64,000 nucleotides of DNA from Isoperla grammatica (GCA_945910005.1 OX246746.1:32263624-32327623), one strand, 5' to 3'; positions 11,711 through 22,615 are shown, counted from the first letter of the stretch. Numbers and translations: made by a program. The notes: generated by a model from the sequence alone, not told the origin.

Positions 11711-12602
11711 GGGGGGGGACCGGTTGGAGGAGCCGTTGAGGATGGACGCACATGTGAGCGCATGAAGATGGAACGGACCGGGAGCGACCGGCGATGCCAT
11801 GGGGCACAAGGACTATCCCTGAGGAACGAACCAAGGAGTCACGAGGGACGTACGGACGGGGCGAAAGCCAACCAAGGTAGTGTGACTCCTTAGTAGTAGA
11901 TTAGAGGGCCAGATAGATCCTGATCAGTACGCCACGTCTTTGCCACAGTAGGATAAATGTCGATTGTCTAAAATAATACATGTACGGTTCCTCAATATTT
12001 GAACCCAGTACTGTTGATTTAAGTACCTAGTCTCCCGGCCTTCCTCAGACATAGCAACGATCCCAAATGTACGAGTTCACGTATGTCAAGAGAGGCTTTT
12101 ATGCTGCTGTTATGTACCGAATTCACGCGCCGACCCACCCTTGTCCCTACCACCCTGGTACGGGACTCGACCCATGTTCAGGTCGGCTGTCACAAGGATT
12201 CACTGGGGACGTAACCCTCTCTTGACATATTACGTGAACTCGTACATTTGGGATCGTTGCTATGTCTGAGGAAGACCGGGAGACTAGGTTCTTAAATCAA
12301 TAGTCCTGGGTTCAAACATTGAGGAACCGTACATTTATTATGTTTGACAGTAGACATTCATCCTACCGTGGCAAAGACGTGGCGTACTGATCAGGATCTA
12401 TCTGGCCCTCTAATCTACTTCCAAGGAGTCACACTACCTTGGTTGGCTTTCGCCCCGTCCGTACGTCCCTCGTGACTCCTTGGTTCGTTCCTCGGGGAAA
12501 GTCCTTGTGCCCCATGGCATCGCCGGTCGCTCTCAGCCCATTCCATCTTCATGCGCCCACATGTGCGTCCATCCTCAACGGCTCCTCCGACCGGTCCCCC
12601 CC
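11711..12602. mobile_element. Palindromic (foldback) element with ~385-bp arms, splitting the endonuclease
   Basis: The arms at 11711-12095 and 12216-12602 are reverse complements along nearly their whole length; for example ggaccggttggagg at 11717 mirrors cctccgaccggtcc ending at 12597, and tcccaaatgtacgag at 12061 mirrors ctcgtacatttggga ending at 12253. Net indel difference is only about 3 bp. The spacer (12096-12215) is unrelated to the arms and, on the minus strand, contains gggtcgagtccc, similar to a tRNA B box. The outer ends are a G-run and a C-run. No coding region is recognised. The position, inside an endonuclease reading frame, shows it is an insertion. Confidence 0.85.
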
Positions 12603-13036
12603 GAGACTCCATGCCTTCCCACTTTTAACCCACCTCGACCGTATCACGTCACCTTCCCCCCTTTAACCCCCTCTCTGGCTTGTGCTAGCTGCTCATGTCT
12701 CTAATCACCAATCAACCTTCATGGTTCGACCCCCCCACTCAAGCCAAAATGCTAGAGTGGGGCTCAGACCAAACTCCTAACAACAATCCAACTTGGGCCT
12801 CCCAAAACCCCTTACACAGCAAAGTTACCAAATTACTATTATGACCATTATGCTGTGTAAGTATTCTAATGTTAGTATTTTTGCTCTAGATTGATGATTA
12901 CACAATAGCCAGCTCAGCACCTACCTGATTGTGATCAAAACAGAGTGTTGTTTACCCATGTCACAATCAAGTAGAATAAAACACGACAGTGAAGGAATCC
13001 AGTGTGAAAATGAATAAACTTCCATTTTCACACTAC
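12603..13036. other. Foreign sequence between the palindrome and the resumed endonuclease
   Basis: This 434-bp stretch is neither endonuclease nor part of the 385-bp arms. It holds two short inverted repeats: acctacctgattgtgatc (about 12921) against a tcacaatcaagtag stretch (about 12961), and gtgtgaaaatg..ccattttcacac (about 13001-13034). It may be the outer part of a larger insertion whose left counterpart was lost, or a second insertion. Confidence 0.5.
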
Positions 13037-13323
13037 AATATGAATGCCAAGGTGGGTGAAAACCAAAATGGATATGATGGCGTACTAGGGCCCCACGGGT
13101 ATGGGAGAAGAGACAAGGAAGGCGAAATGTTGTTGGAGATGTGCAGCCAAAATTCTCTAGTCATAACAAATAGTATTTTTAAGAAAAAGTTGAAGCACAA
13201 GATCACTAAGTATGAATGGGATGGAGAGACTGAGAGTGTGATCGACTATATTATAGTAAGCAAAGAAATGAGGCCGATAGTCAGGGATGTTAAGGTTATT
13301 CCCAGTATTGCATTGGATCAATC
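13037..13323 (+). pseudogene. Non-LTR endonuclease domain, C-terminal half (broken)
   Basis: The frame resumes with NMNAKVGENQNGYDGVLGPH, then LLEMCSQNSLVITNSIF, then VIDYIIVSKEMRPIV and DVKVIPSIALDQ. These match the C-terminal half of the non-LTR endonuclease: the GDxNAKVG motif (first residues replaced here), the LVITNT-type strand and the IDYI motif. The expected SDH catalytic motif after LDQ is missing; the sequence departs from the family there and the frame ends at 13363. The reverse transcriptase domain is absent, so the element is truncated at the 3' side or was broken by a later event. Confidence 0.8.
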
Positions 13324-13540
13324 AATCAAAATAGCTTTTATTCGTTACTCTGTTTACATTTAATTACAATATCGTATCATAAACAATAGCATAGAACTAA
13401 ACACAGTCATATAACATTGTGAATCAACTGTAAATGAGCAAGCGAGTACCCACATGAGCATGGTGACCATAGACTATTGGTAGCAACATTGAAAGTTCAA
13501 AAACCATGGAAAAGTACAATACAAACCAGAAATAAGAAGT

Positions 13541-13935
13541 TAAATTGAGCTGAATATTTTCTCAGAGACGTATTTTTAATGACAAAACACGAATCAATTG
13601 TCATATTCACTAAATATTCAATTAATTCATCATAATGAATTAATGTTTTATATGGGAATCGATGTTTCACCCACTTCCCAACGTCGAATTAAGTTGAAAG
13701 TTTTCACACAGACGTATTTTTAGAGACAATACATAAATCAATTGTCATATTTACTAAATAATCAACTAAGCCATCATAATTAATTAATTGATGTTTTGTA
13801 TGGGGATCGATAAAACTCTCACTTTCGAACGTCGAATTGAGCTGAAAGTTTGCACACAGACGTATTCTTAAAGACAATACATGAATCAATTGTCGTATTT
13901 ACTAAATAATCAATTAAACCATCATGATTAATTAA
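13541..13935 (+). repeat. Three tandem copies of a ~146-bp repeat
   Basis: The landmark agacgtatt.tta..gacaa occurs at 13566, 13710 and 13858, so spacing is about 144 and 148 bp. Each copy also carries atcaattgtc.tattcac/taaataatcaa and catcat.attaatta, a gatcgat stretch and aacgtcgaatt. The copies are moderately diverged. No coding frame is shared. Confidence 0.75.
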
Positions 13936-13991
13936 TCGATATTCGATATATATTCGATTGCAAGGTTCTTCAAGACTAAAAAGTATAAAAT

Positions 13992-14289
13992 AATATTACA
14001 TGAAAAAAATATATTTTTTTAAAAACAACGCTTATATTTAAATGCACTAAAAAGTAAAAAATAAATTTTCGCCCAACAAATTTTTGCCTCACTCGGAAAA
14101 TAAAAGCGTTGGGCGCTTTCCCTGCATAAACAGCAGAATACTGCAATCTATGTCAATACTGAAAGCGCCCAACGCTTTTATTTTCCGAGTGAGGCAAAAA
14201 TTAGTTGGGCGAAAATTTATTTTTTACTTTTTAGTGCATTTAAATATAAGCGTTGTTTTTAAAAAAATATATTTTTTTCATGTAATATT
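13992..14289. mobile_element. 298-bp near-perfect palindrome (hairpin MITE-like)
   Basis: The arms 13992-14120 and 14161-14289 (129 bp each) are reverse complements with no indel and very few mismatches (one visible, caaca against the mirror of tagtt). The central 40 bp (14121-14160) is unique. Outer ends are AT-rich (aatattaca / tgtaatatt); inner ends are GC-rich (gggcgctttc / gaaagcgccc). A transcript would form a 129-bp hairpin. No reading frame of note. Confidence 0.9.
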
Positions 14290-14500
14290 TTTGCTTACTC
14301 TTCTCTTCTCTCGATTATGGTAACTCTTGTATGGAAAGATATCGAATTGAAAATATAGGAAATCACAGGACTGATATCGTTTAGTTTGTAGTTGTACTGT
14401 AGATTGAAAATTGGTGTGTGAAATAACTCAATAGTGATAGTGTCATCCAAAATCGATTTCTGTGTATTACAGATACGATACGTTAACGTACATATAAACG
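14290..14500. other. AT-rich spacer, no gene seen
   Basis: Short AT-rich stretch between the palindrome and the tandem pair at 14501. Confidence 0.5.
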
Positions 14501-14848
14501 TTTATTATGTATAGGAAAAGATATAAAACTTAAGAAATAAAGTCTCAAACTAGCAAAGTTTTAACTTAAACTAGGTATTGCTCCAAAACTCTAAATTTTG
14601 TAAAGAAACAAATAGTTGTTTCTACATTGAACAAGTTTTATGAAGAAATTTCGATCTATTTTATTCTTATTATTTATTATGTTTAGGAAAAAAATATAAA
14701 ATTTGAAAAACTATGTCTCAAACTAGTAAAGATTAAACTTCAAAATACATATTGCTCCAAAATTCTAAATTTTGTAACGAACGAAATATGTTTTTTTTTC
14801 TAAATTAAACTCATTATATGAACAAAGTTCGATCTATTTTATTCCAAA
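14501..14848 (+). repeat. Two-copy tandem repeat, ~172-bp unit
   Basis: The string tttattatgtataggaaaag at 14501 recurs as tttattatgtttaggaaaaa at 14673. Both copies continue through gtctcaaactag.aaag, attgctccaaaa.tctaaat and ttcgatctattttattc. No coding function is seen. Confidence 0.75.
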
Positions 14849-15162
14849 AAAATAATATTTTTTTGTATTGTTTTAGATGTTGTGTGAAACCGTGTCAGTG
14901 TCAATAATATATTGTTTCATGTTCCCAGTAAGCGAGAAGCCGAGACGCGGAGTACCCTCTGTTCCCCCGACGGTTCCGCCTACGTCGACGTCGCATCGCG
15001 ATCATCTACGTCACTGTACGTCTGCTCTTGGCTCGACCAACCATAGCCACACGAGTTTCGTCGGTCCGTCCGTCAGTTTATCGACGTATCCAGTAGTGAA
15101 ACTCTCATTGAACGCTTGCGCACGGCTGCATTCTATTGAGGCTGTATAGGAGGAAGAGAGTG

Positions 15163-15430
15163 GCCCTACAGACTGAATGACAAATGTATTTAACATTATA
15201 ATCAGTATGACTGTGATTTTTATTCCATTAAATTACCAATGAAATAAGTATCACAGTCATACTGATTATAATGTTCGATACATTTATAATTCAGTCTGTA
15301 GGGCTTATCAAACCACAGCGCTATGATTACTCAGATTTTCGATTTTGTGTTTCAATCTTGAGATATAATTTAAAAATGAAAACTTTCTGCGGTATTTCGC
15401 GTAGAAGTATCCTTTGCTCTTCAGAGTTCG
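15163..15430. mobile_element. Palindromic element family M, copy 1
   Basis: Arms 15163-15222 and 15246-15306 are inverted (ccctacagactgaatgacaa / ttataattcagtctgtaggg). The right side extends outward through caaaccacagcgctatg, cagattttcgattttgtg and tttcaatcttgagatataat to about 15430. The same extended sequence forms both arms of a second copy at 19955-20440, so the left outer arm has been lost here. No coding region. Confidence 0.75.
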
Positions 15431-15488
15431 GTTTGGTTCCGACTAAAAGTGGCGGTTACTATAGGCTAGGTGTTGACACTACTTACCG

Positions 15489-15808
15489 CTATTCATAGTT
15501 CCCACGTGACGTCACAGCGGCCATGATTGCGACACAATTGATGAGGACCAATCCTAGATCATTGGCAAATACTATTCAAATTCGATAAGTAATAAGCTTA
15601 ATTTAGAATAAACATAAAAAAAATTAAAAATTAAAAACTAGGACATACCAATTTTATTTTAAAAGAAACACTGAATTTTAAAGAACTAAGAATTTCCGTG
15701 TTCTACGTCACAACTGCCTTCAATTGTTTCTCCATGGCAACGTCAAAGTTTGATCACAAATGTGGCCACCACGCGCAAAGATGTGACGTACGTGCAAACT
15801 ATGAATAG
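15489..15808. mobile_element. 320-bp inverted-repeat element with CRE-like ends
   Basis: The left end 15489-15515 and right end 15783-15808 are inverted repeats: ctattcatagtt followed two bases later by a cacgtgacgtcac stretch, against a right end that reads ctattcatagttt..cacgtacgtcac on the minus strand. Each end therefore holds a cAMP-response-element-like ACGTCAC motif. No target-site duplication is obvious. Confidence 0.55.
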
Positions 15809-18488
15809 GCCTCACAGGCCGTAGCATAGAAACTGCGTGCGCATGTATGTGTTGCAAGAACATTGGTCGAGTTTAACTACTGGATACATTTATATACTGT
15901 GATCCTATGTCGGCGTGACTTACCTCAGCTATGAGTGAGTCATTCAGTGAACTTAGTGGATCCAAAAGGATCAATTGATAAAATGAAATAGTGGACGAAT
16001 AAGGTGGACTAGACTTGTGCGCGATAGAAAAGAAATTGCCTTTGAAGAAGATGAAGATACTTTGAGAGGAAAGTATCCTCTTGGCAGTACTTCACATCCA
16101 AAAGAGTACTTGTTGCTAATTTCGTAGAACGCGGTTTATCTTTCTATCCTTCTTGAAAGATAACTTGTTGTCCTCAATTGAAAATAATACTCTGATTATA
16201 AACGATCCTGTTGACAAAGCAGGTGTTTCTACTACCTACAATTAAAACATTAATCCATACTTATAGATATTGATGTGTTCAGTGTTTTTAACAGTATGGT
16301 CAATGTTTTTGTTGTTGCTTTCGGTGTGTGAGAGAGAATGGCTATGGCGCTGTGTCTGCCTGGCCGAAAATTACCCCTTTCAACGAATTTAGTTTCGACA
16401 ATGACGGCGAAGAAATCGCTCTACGTAATTGGCAACAAATATGGTAACTTCTTATGGTAATGCGAACATTTTTTCAGTATTCGACAAGTGAGTTTCTGAT
16501 AGTTTCCAACCCCTACTAGAGGAATCTCATATTATATGGCCCTCAAATAACCAATGTGATATATACTTAAAATACGACAAGTGTTTGAAGTGCTAGTTAT
16601 TAACATGCACACAACATTGTCAGTTATTTCAAGATTAATTCCTAAACAATTAATAATATAGTTTGGTATTTAATATAATTATGTCAATAACTACAGTTAC
16701 TGAAACCGTTCAAAAGTAGATATAATTCTTTTAGTACGATGAAATTAAGAGTATTATCAACACAAATTGACTGGAAAGCATAAGGATTTTAGGTTAAGTG
16801 TTCATATCTTTAAAATGACATTTCATTTCCAAATTTTGGAATAACAAGGAGTTGGATATTTTCAAGATCTACAGATTTTAAACAGGGATTTAAAAGAACT
16901 CCATTTCTATCGAATTTGAGATAATATTTAAAATGTCTAATTTTATGAAAACACAATTAAGTTCGCATTGTTTTTTGTATGATATCTGTACATCTTCATA
17001 ATATATATTCCTGCATAATTGCAAAATTGGGAAATTAGATGTTATTGTATACAAATATGAATAAAAAACAAACTCTCATGCTTTTCAAGCTCTTTGCCTC
17101 AATACTCTAAAGAAGAAATAATACACTGTGGTTACGTCTGAAATGTAAACATGCTTCATACTTTTCTGATTCATTACAACTTCTCTTGTTAACTTTATCA
17201 CCGGAAATGACGTCATAATTGTAAAATTTCATCAAATTTTTTTGTTTAAATTAAATGTAATGAAAATTGGAAGAAATTCGTACGAAACAGGATCAAAAAC
17301 AAAAATCCAACGAAACAGTTATTATTCTAGATACAAAGAAGAAGAAAACAAGCATTTTACATTTTGAACATAATCTACGACTAAACTGATGGCATTTTAA
17401 ACTAGTGCCAATTTGAAGGAATTGAATTATCCCTTTTAATTTTAACATTTCTACCATCTACAATTTGTTCACTTCTCTAATTAATTCTAGAGAGCGAAGA
17501 TTCTTAAGCCAGTGCACCGATATATTTGTCTGTCAAATTTATTATTGAATCGTTCCGTAAAATATATGGAGAATAATAATTTTTAAAATCAATTGTTTCT
17601 TAGATATAGAATAAAACAGCATTTTGGAATTTTTAAACGTTTACACAAAATAATTGAAAGTAGTATTGCAAATTAACACTATACTATACAACTGAAAAAA
17701 AATCTATTAGTATTAAATTTTGAAAGCTAGTCAGCTTCCTACAATAGGCACGATTACACTATAATATGTTTTTTTATTTTTAACTTTAATTAACGGAAGT
17801 CAATGATAATACACGAAAGCCTGAGTGTTTTTTAACTTACCAGTCAATATATTGGCTTCATACACCTAACCCATGTACTATGCCAGTGTATGATCATTTT
17901 TCATTGTATTTTAAACATGTATATTTTAAGCTATTTGTATATATAAACTTCATCACTTTCCATTGTTAAAAACATTTTATAGAGATGACTTTTTTTATAT
18001 ACCCTGTTGTGTTTGTCTATCTTTGAGTTTCATATTTGCTGTAAATTAATTGCAGCGAAACCCCGTGGGGTTATGTATAGGCCCTTACCCCGCTCCATTT
18101 ACATATTTCACCCACTCATCGTCTCGATAAGCAAGTTGAAAAAATATGAGACGTCAAGCCCAAATATCAATCAATCAATGTATCCACTACTGTTTGTTGC
18201 TAGGGACTTTAAAGTAGCGCATTACTTGTTGCTTACCAACCCTGCCAGACTTAAGTTCTAAAGTTCGTCTCAATCCAAAATACACACCGCTAAAGAGGAC
18301 TCCACAAAGGAAAGCTTTTTCCCGCTCACTGTGCAAGGTTGTAAACGTCAAGCTTGTCACCAGGAAGAATGCACAGTTTAAAAGCAGATGACCTCCAATG
18401 CTTTCTATTCAAATAACAAAAACCACCCGCTTGACAATTCGCACTCTCAAGGACGTTTGAAAGTGACAGCGTGACATTGGCGGCATCG
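15809..18488. other. AT-rich intergenic stretch, no gene seen
   Basis: About 2.7 kb with no supported reading frame, no clear tandem repeat and no RNA gene. It contains an 84-codon open frame at 18007-18261 (+) with no recognisable domain. Confidence 0.5.
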
Positions 18489-18515
18489 GTCTGACGTGGT
18501 CGGACCACGTCAGAC
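18489..18515. repeat. 27-bp perfect palindrome with CACGTC cores
   Basis: The 13-bp arms gtctgacgtggtc and gaccacgtcagac are separated by a single G. It could be a binding site for a dimeric factor or the remnant of an inverted-repeat element; nothing in the flanks decides. Confidence 0.7.
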
Positions 18516-18560
18516 GAAGGGAGGCGTGGTTAATAATTTTACCGCGAATTTCTTTCGCTG

Positions 18561-18670
18561 TGACTGTGACTGCAGCCCGTACCAGCTGCTGCGTTCACTG
18601 CGTTGACTGGGTTACCCCCACCACCAGTCACAGCCACAGTGAACGCAGTCAAAGTTGGTACGCAGCCCAT
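18561..18670. repeat. Imperfect inverted repeat
   Basis: A left arm with gtaccag..gcgttcactgcgttgactgg faces a right arm ccagtcacagccacagtgaacgc..ttggtac. The core gcgttcactg / cagtgaacgc at 18591-18600 and 18637-18646 is exact. Function unknown. Confidence 0.6.
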
Positions 18671-18932
18671 ATCTTCCGCTGGTGTCAAGGAAATGGAGGG
18701 GACAAGGCTTACAGCACAGATAAAGGATTGCTTACAGGATACAGGTATTATAACGACCCGCCAATAATATTAGTCTAATACCAAATTGTCTTCACCATGG
18801 CAAGCAACAATCATAAGCGTTGTTTTCGTTAAGAAAACAAGTGTTAGTCCCGCGGACTAAATATATGGCGGGTCTTCGTAATACTGGGCCTAACAAATAC
18901 AAAACCCATCATTATCACTCCCATATTGTGTA

Positions 18933-19084
18933 TATTTGCGATAGATTACAATAGTTACATTGTACTCTCTCTGTGGCGTGTGGAGTCAATGTAACGGGCT
19001 ATTGTTGTGTATTTGCGATCGATTACAATAGTTACATTGTACTCTCTCTGTGGCGTGTGGAGTCAATGTAACGGGCTATTGTTG
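18933..19084 (+). repeat. 77-bp direct duplication with internal hairpin
   Basis: The segment starting tatttgcgat at 18933 is repeated from 19010 with almost no change. Each copy contains gttacattg..caatgtaac, a 9-bp inverted repeat, extended outward by acaata / tattgt. A recent tandem duplication is the simplest reading. Confidence 0.85.
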
Positions 19085-19954
19085 AAGCCAAGGGAGGATG
19101 TCCGAGGGCCGATATAGAGCGGTGGTGGCGGTGACTGGGTAAACCTCGGCAAAACCTCAAGTCAGATCAGCGATTATCTGGAAGCAAAACACATTTTGTT
19201 ATTGGAATGTGTGTGGGTAACTCGTTTTTTTTTTTGGGGGGGGGGCAGACCCAGACCAGGTTAACAAATAAAAAAAAATATGTTTAACAATTATTAATGC
19301 ATTTTACATTTTGAATTCCAAACTCCTTTTATTAACTTAAGAAAAAATGTAAGGATTAAAATAAGAAAACTTTCTAAATCCATTATTGAATTCAGTTATG
19401 TGCAAACAAAGCAACATTTTGATTTTTTATCACTTTATGTAGTACTGTCAAGATATTACTAAAAACACAGTTTGTTCCGGTTAGTTTTAAAAGCTCGACC
19501 AGTCTATCTGAGGAAAGCCTTGAGCCAGTATATTGTCGTAACGGGTATCGAACCCGCAACTTTGATGTAAAGGTTCACAAGGAATTAAGGCACGTTAATT
19601 ATTTATTTTATAAAATATTCCTATTCATACATTTTGATTGAATAGGATTGATTAAATAATCCACCAGGTTCGGGGAGGCGTAACAAGTGCACGGAGAGCG
19701 TTGCGAGCGATCCGGCCAAAGCTCACTGAACACTGGATACACAACTTTCAACAATAAGAATTTCTAAGTCGTTGGAAAGACTATTTGACTTCTTTGGAAT
19801 CGATGGATATTTTCCCAATAATATTAGTGCACTGGCTTCTAGATAGGTTTTCGGTGACTTCTAGCAGGCAGAGCTCAGTGGCCGGAACGCTCGAAGCGCT
19901 GCAGTGTTGTCGTTTGTTGTACGCCACCCATTAATCAATGCTCCAAACACAAAT
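19085..19954. other. Intergenic stretch with possible B-box sequence
   Basis: No gene is supported. At about 19538-19560 the minus strand reads gttgcgggttcgatacccgt, which resembles a tRNA T arm with a B box, but no matching A box or cloverleaf is visible, so at most it is a decayed SINE head. Confidence 0.4.
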
Positions 19955-20440
19955 AGTTAAGAGCGAAGGATACCTCTACGTCAAAACCGCAGAAAACTTT
20001 CATTTTTTAATAATTATATCTCAAGATTGAAACACAAAATCGAAAATCTGAGAAACCATAGCGCTGTGGTTTGGTAAGCCCCACAGACTGTATGATAAAT
20101 GTATTTAACGTTCTACTCAGTATGACTCTGATTATCGTAATTTTCTGTTTAATTTAAGATAATACATTGTAATACAGGCTGGAGAGGGTCTAGCAGCCCT
20201 AGAGTAGCCTTCCATACCCGATCTGGGTATGGTAAACCACAATAAATAATAATAATAATATGATTGTGATAACGATTTCCTTAAATTACTAAGGAAACGT
20301 TATCACAGTGATACTGATTATAACGTTAAATACATTTATCATTCAGTCTGAAGGGCTTACCAAACCACAGCGCTATGGTTTCTCAGATTTTCGATTTTGT
20401 GTTTCAATCTTGAGATATAATTAAAAAATGAAAATTTTTA
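19955..20440. mobile_element. Palindromic element family M, copy 2, with nested retroposon tail
   Basis: The left arm (about 19990-20134, aaaactttcattttttaa..gcgctgtggtttggtaag..) is the reverse complement of the right arm (about 20289-20436), centred on gataacg.tttcctta / taaggaaacgttatc near 20286. The arms match the outer sequence of copy 1 at 15246-15430. The left arm is interrupted at about 20135-20261 by a segment ending in (AAT)n. Confidence 0.8.
20135..20261 (+). mobile_element. Short retroposon-like insertion with (AAT)n tail
   Basis: This ~127-bp segment is absent from the mirror arm and from the related copy at 15163. It includes ccatacccgatctgggtatgg, then aaaccacaataa followed by (AAT)n, a tail typical of 5'-truncated LINE or SINE copies. 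Flanking tgattat / tgattgt may be a weak target duplication. Confidence 0.5.
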
Positions 20441-20514
20441 ACTGGAAATGTTTACGGTTCCTGTTAAACTCACCTATCATTTCTCGTGATGGGTCTACGT
20501 TTATCCTGTGTTTC

Positions 20515-22615
20515 TTGCTCGACGACGCTCGCATTGATAAGTGTCCCGCTCAACCTGGCGACGCCCGCGTTCAGAAGTTCCCGCTCATCCTGACGACGCC
20601 CGCGTTAAGCAGTTTCCCGCTCATCCTGGTTACGCTCACGTTCAGAAGTTCCCGCTCATCCTGGCGACGCTCACGTTCAGAAGTTCCTGCTCATCCTGAC
20701 GACGCTCACGTTCAGAAGTTTCCCGCTCATCCTGGTGACGCCCACGTTCAGCAGTTTCCCGCTCATCCTGGCGACGCTCACGTTTAGAAGTTCCCGCTCT
20801 TCCTGGCGACGCTCGCGTTCAGCAGTTTCCAGCTCATCCTGGCGACGCTCACGTTCAGAAGTCTCCCGCTCATCCTGGCGACGCTCACGTTCAGAAGTGT
20901 CCCGCTCATCCTGGCGACGCTCACGTTCAGAAGTTCCCGCTCATCCTGGCGACGCTCACGTTCAGAAGTTCCCTGCTCATCCTGGCGACGCCCGCGTTCA
21001 TAAGTTTCCCGCTCATCCTGGCGACGCTCACGTTCAGAAGTTCCCGCTCATCCTGGCGACGCTCACGTTCAGAAGTCTCCCACTCATCCTACCGACGCTC
21101 ACGTTCAAAAGTTAAAGGTCATCCTGGCGACGCTCACGTTCATAAGTTTCCCGCTCATCCTGGCGACGCTCACGTTCATAAGTTTCCCGCTCATCCTGGC
21201 GACGCTCACGTTCAGAAGTCTCCCACTCATCCTACCGACGCTCACGTTCAAAAGTTAAAGATCATCCTGGCGACGCTCACGTTCATAAGTTTCCCGCTCA
21301 TCCTGGCGACGCTCACGTTCAGAAGTTACCGCTCATCCTGGCGACGCTCACGTTCAGAAGTCTCCCACTCATCCTACCGACGCTCACGTTCAAAAGTTAA
21401 AGCTCATCCTGGCGACGCTCACGTTCATAAGTTTCCCGCTCATCCTGGCGACGCGCACGTTCAGAAGTTCCCGCTCATCCTGGCGACGCTCACGTTCAGA
21501 AGTTTCCCGCTCATCCTGTCGACGCTCACGTTCATAAGTTCCCGCTCATCGGTGCGACGCTCACGTTCAGAAGTTTCCCGCTCATCCTGGCGACGCTCAC
21601 GTTCAGAAGTTTCCCGCTCATCCTGGCGACGCTCACGTTCATAAGTTCACGCTCATCCTGGTAACGCTCACGTTCAGAAGTTTCCTGCTTATTCTGGCGA
21701 CGCTCACGTTCATAAGTTTCCCGCTCATCCTGGCGACGCTCACGTTCATAAGTTTCCCGCTCATCCTGGCGACGCTCACGTTCATAAGTTTCCCGCTCAT
21801 CTTGGCGACGCTCACGTTCAGAAGTTCCCGCTCATCCTGGCGACGCTCACGTTCATAAGTTTCCCGCTCATCCTGGCGACGCTCACGTTCATAAGTTCAC
21901 GCTTATCCTGGTAACGCTCACGTTCATAAGTTTCCCACTCATCCTGGCGACGCTCACGTTCATAAGTTTCCCGCTCATCTTGGCGACGCTCACGTTCAGA
22001 AGTTCCCGCTCATCCTGGCGACGCTAACGTTCAGAAGTTTCCCGCTCATCCTGGCGACTCTCACGTTCCTAAGTTCACGCTCATCCTGGTAACGCTCACG
22101 TTCAGAAGTTTCCTGCTTATTCTGGCGACGCTCACGTTCATAAGTTTCCCGCTCCTCCTGGCGACGCTCACGTTCAGAAGTTTTCCGCTCATCCTGGCGA
22201 CGCTCACGTTCAGAAGTTTACTGCTCATCCTAGCGACGCTTACGTTCATAAGTTTACTGCTCATCCTGGCGACGCTCACGTTCAGAAGTTTCCCGCTCAT
22301 ACTGGCGACGCTCACGTTCATAAGTTCCCGCTCATCCTGGCGACGCTCACGTTCAGAAGTTCCCTGCTCATCCTGGCGACGCTCACGATCAGAAGTTTCC
22401 GCTCATCCTGGCGACGCTCGCATTCAGCAGTTTCCCGCTCATCCTGGCGACGCTCGCGTTCATAAGTTTCCCGCTCATCCTGGCGACGCTCGCGTTCAGA
22501 AGTTTCCCGCTCATCCTGGTGACGCTCACGTTCAGAAGTTCCCACTCATCCTGGCGACGCTCACGTTCAGAAGTTCCCGCTCATCCTGGCGACGCTCACG
22601 TTCATAAGTTAAAGC
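20515..22615 (-). repeat. 35/36-bp minisatellite, ~59 copies, 12-residue coding potential
   Basis: Units of the form cgctcatcctggcgacgctc + acgttcagaagttt + cc run continuously for 2.1 kb. Units ending gtttcc are 36 bp; those ending gttcc are 35 bp. On the minus strand a 36-bp unit reads as the 12-residue repeat ERRQDERETSER, and runs of 36-bp units keep it open (22318-22545 has about five successive repeats). Each 35-bp unit shifts the frame to NVSVARMSGKLL-like or other readings. Higher-order copying is visible: a variant block tctcccactcatcctaccga recurs at 21076, 21219 and 21361, about 142 bp apart. It may derive from a coding array that has lost constraint, or coding may be coincidental. 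Confidence 0.85.

Noticed and set aside
20515..22615. CRISPR-like array of 35/36-bp repeats
   Set aside because: Units abut directly with no unique spacers, and the context is eukaryotic.
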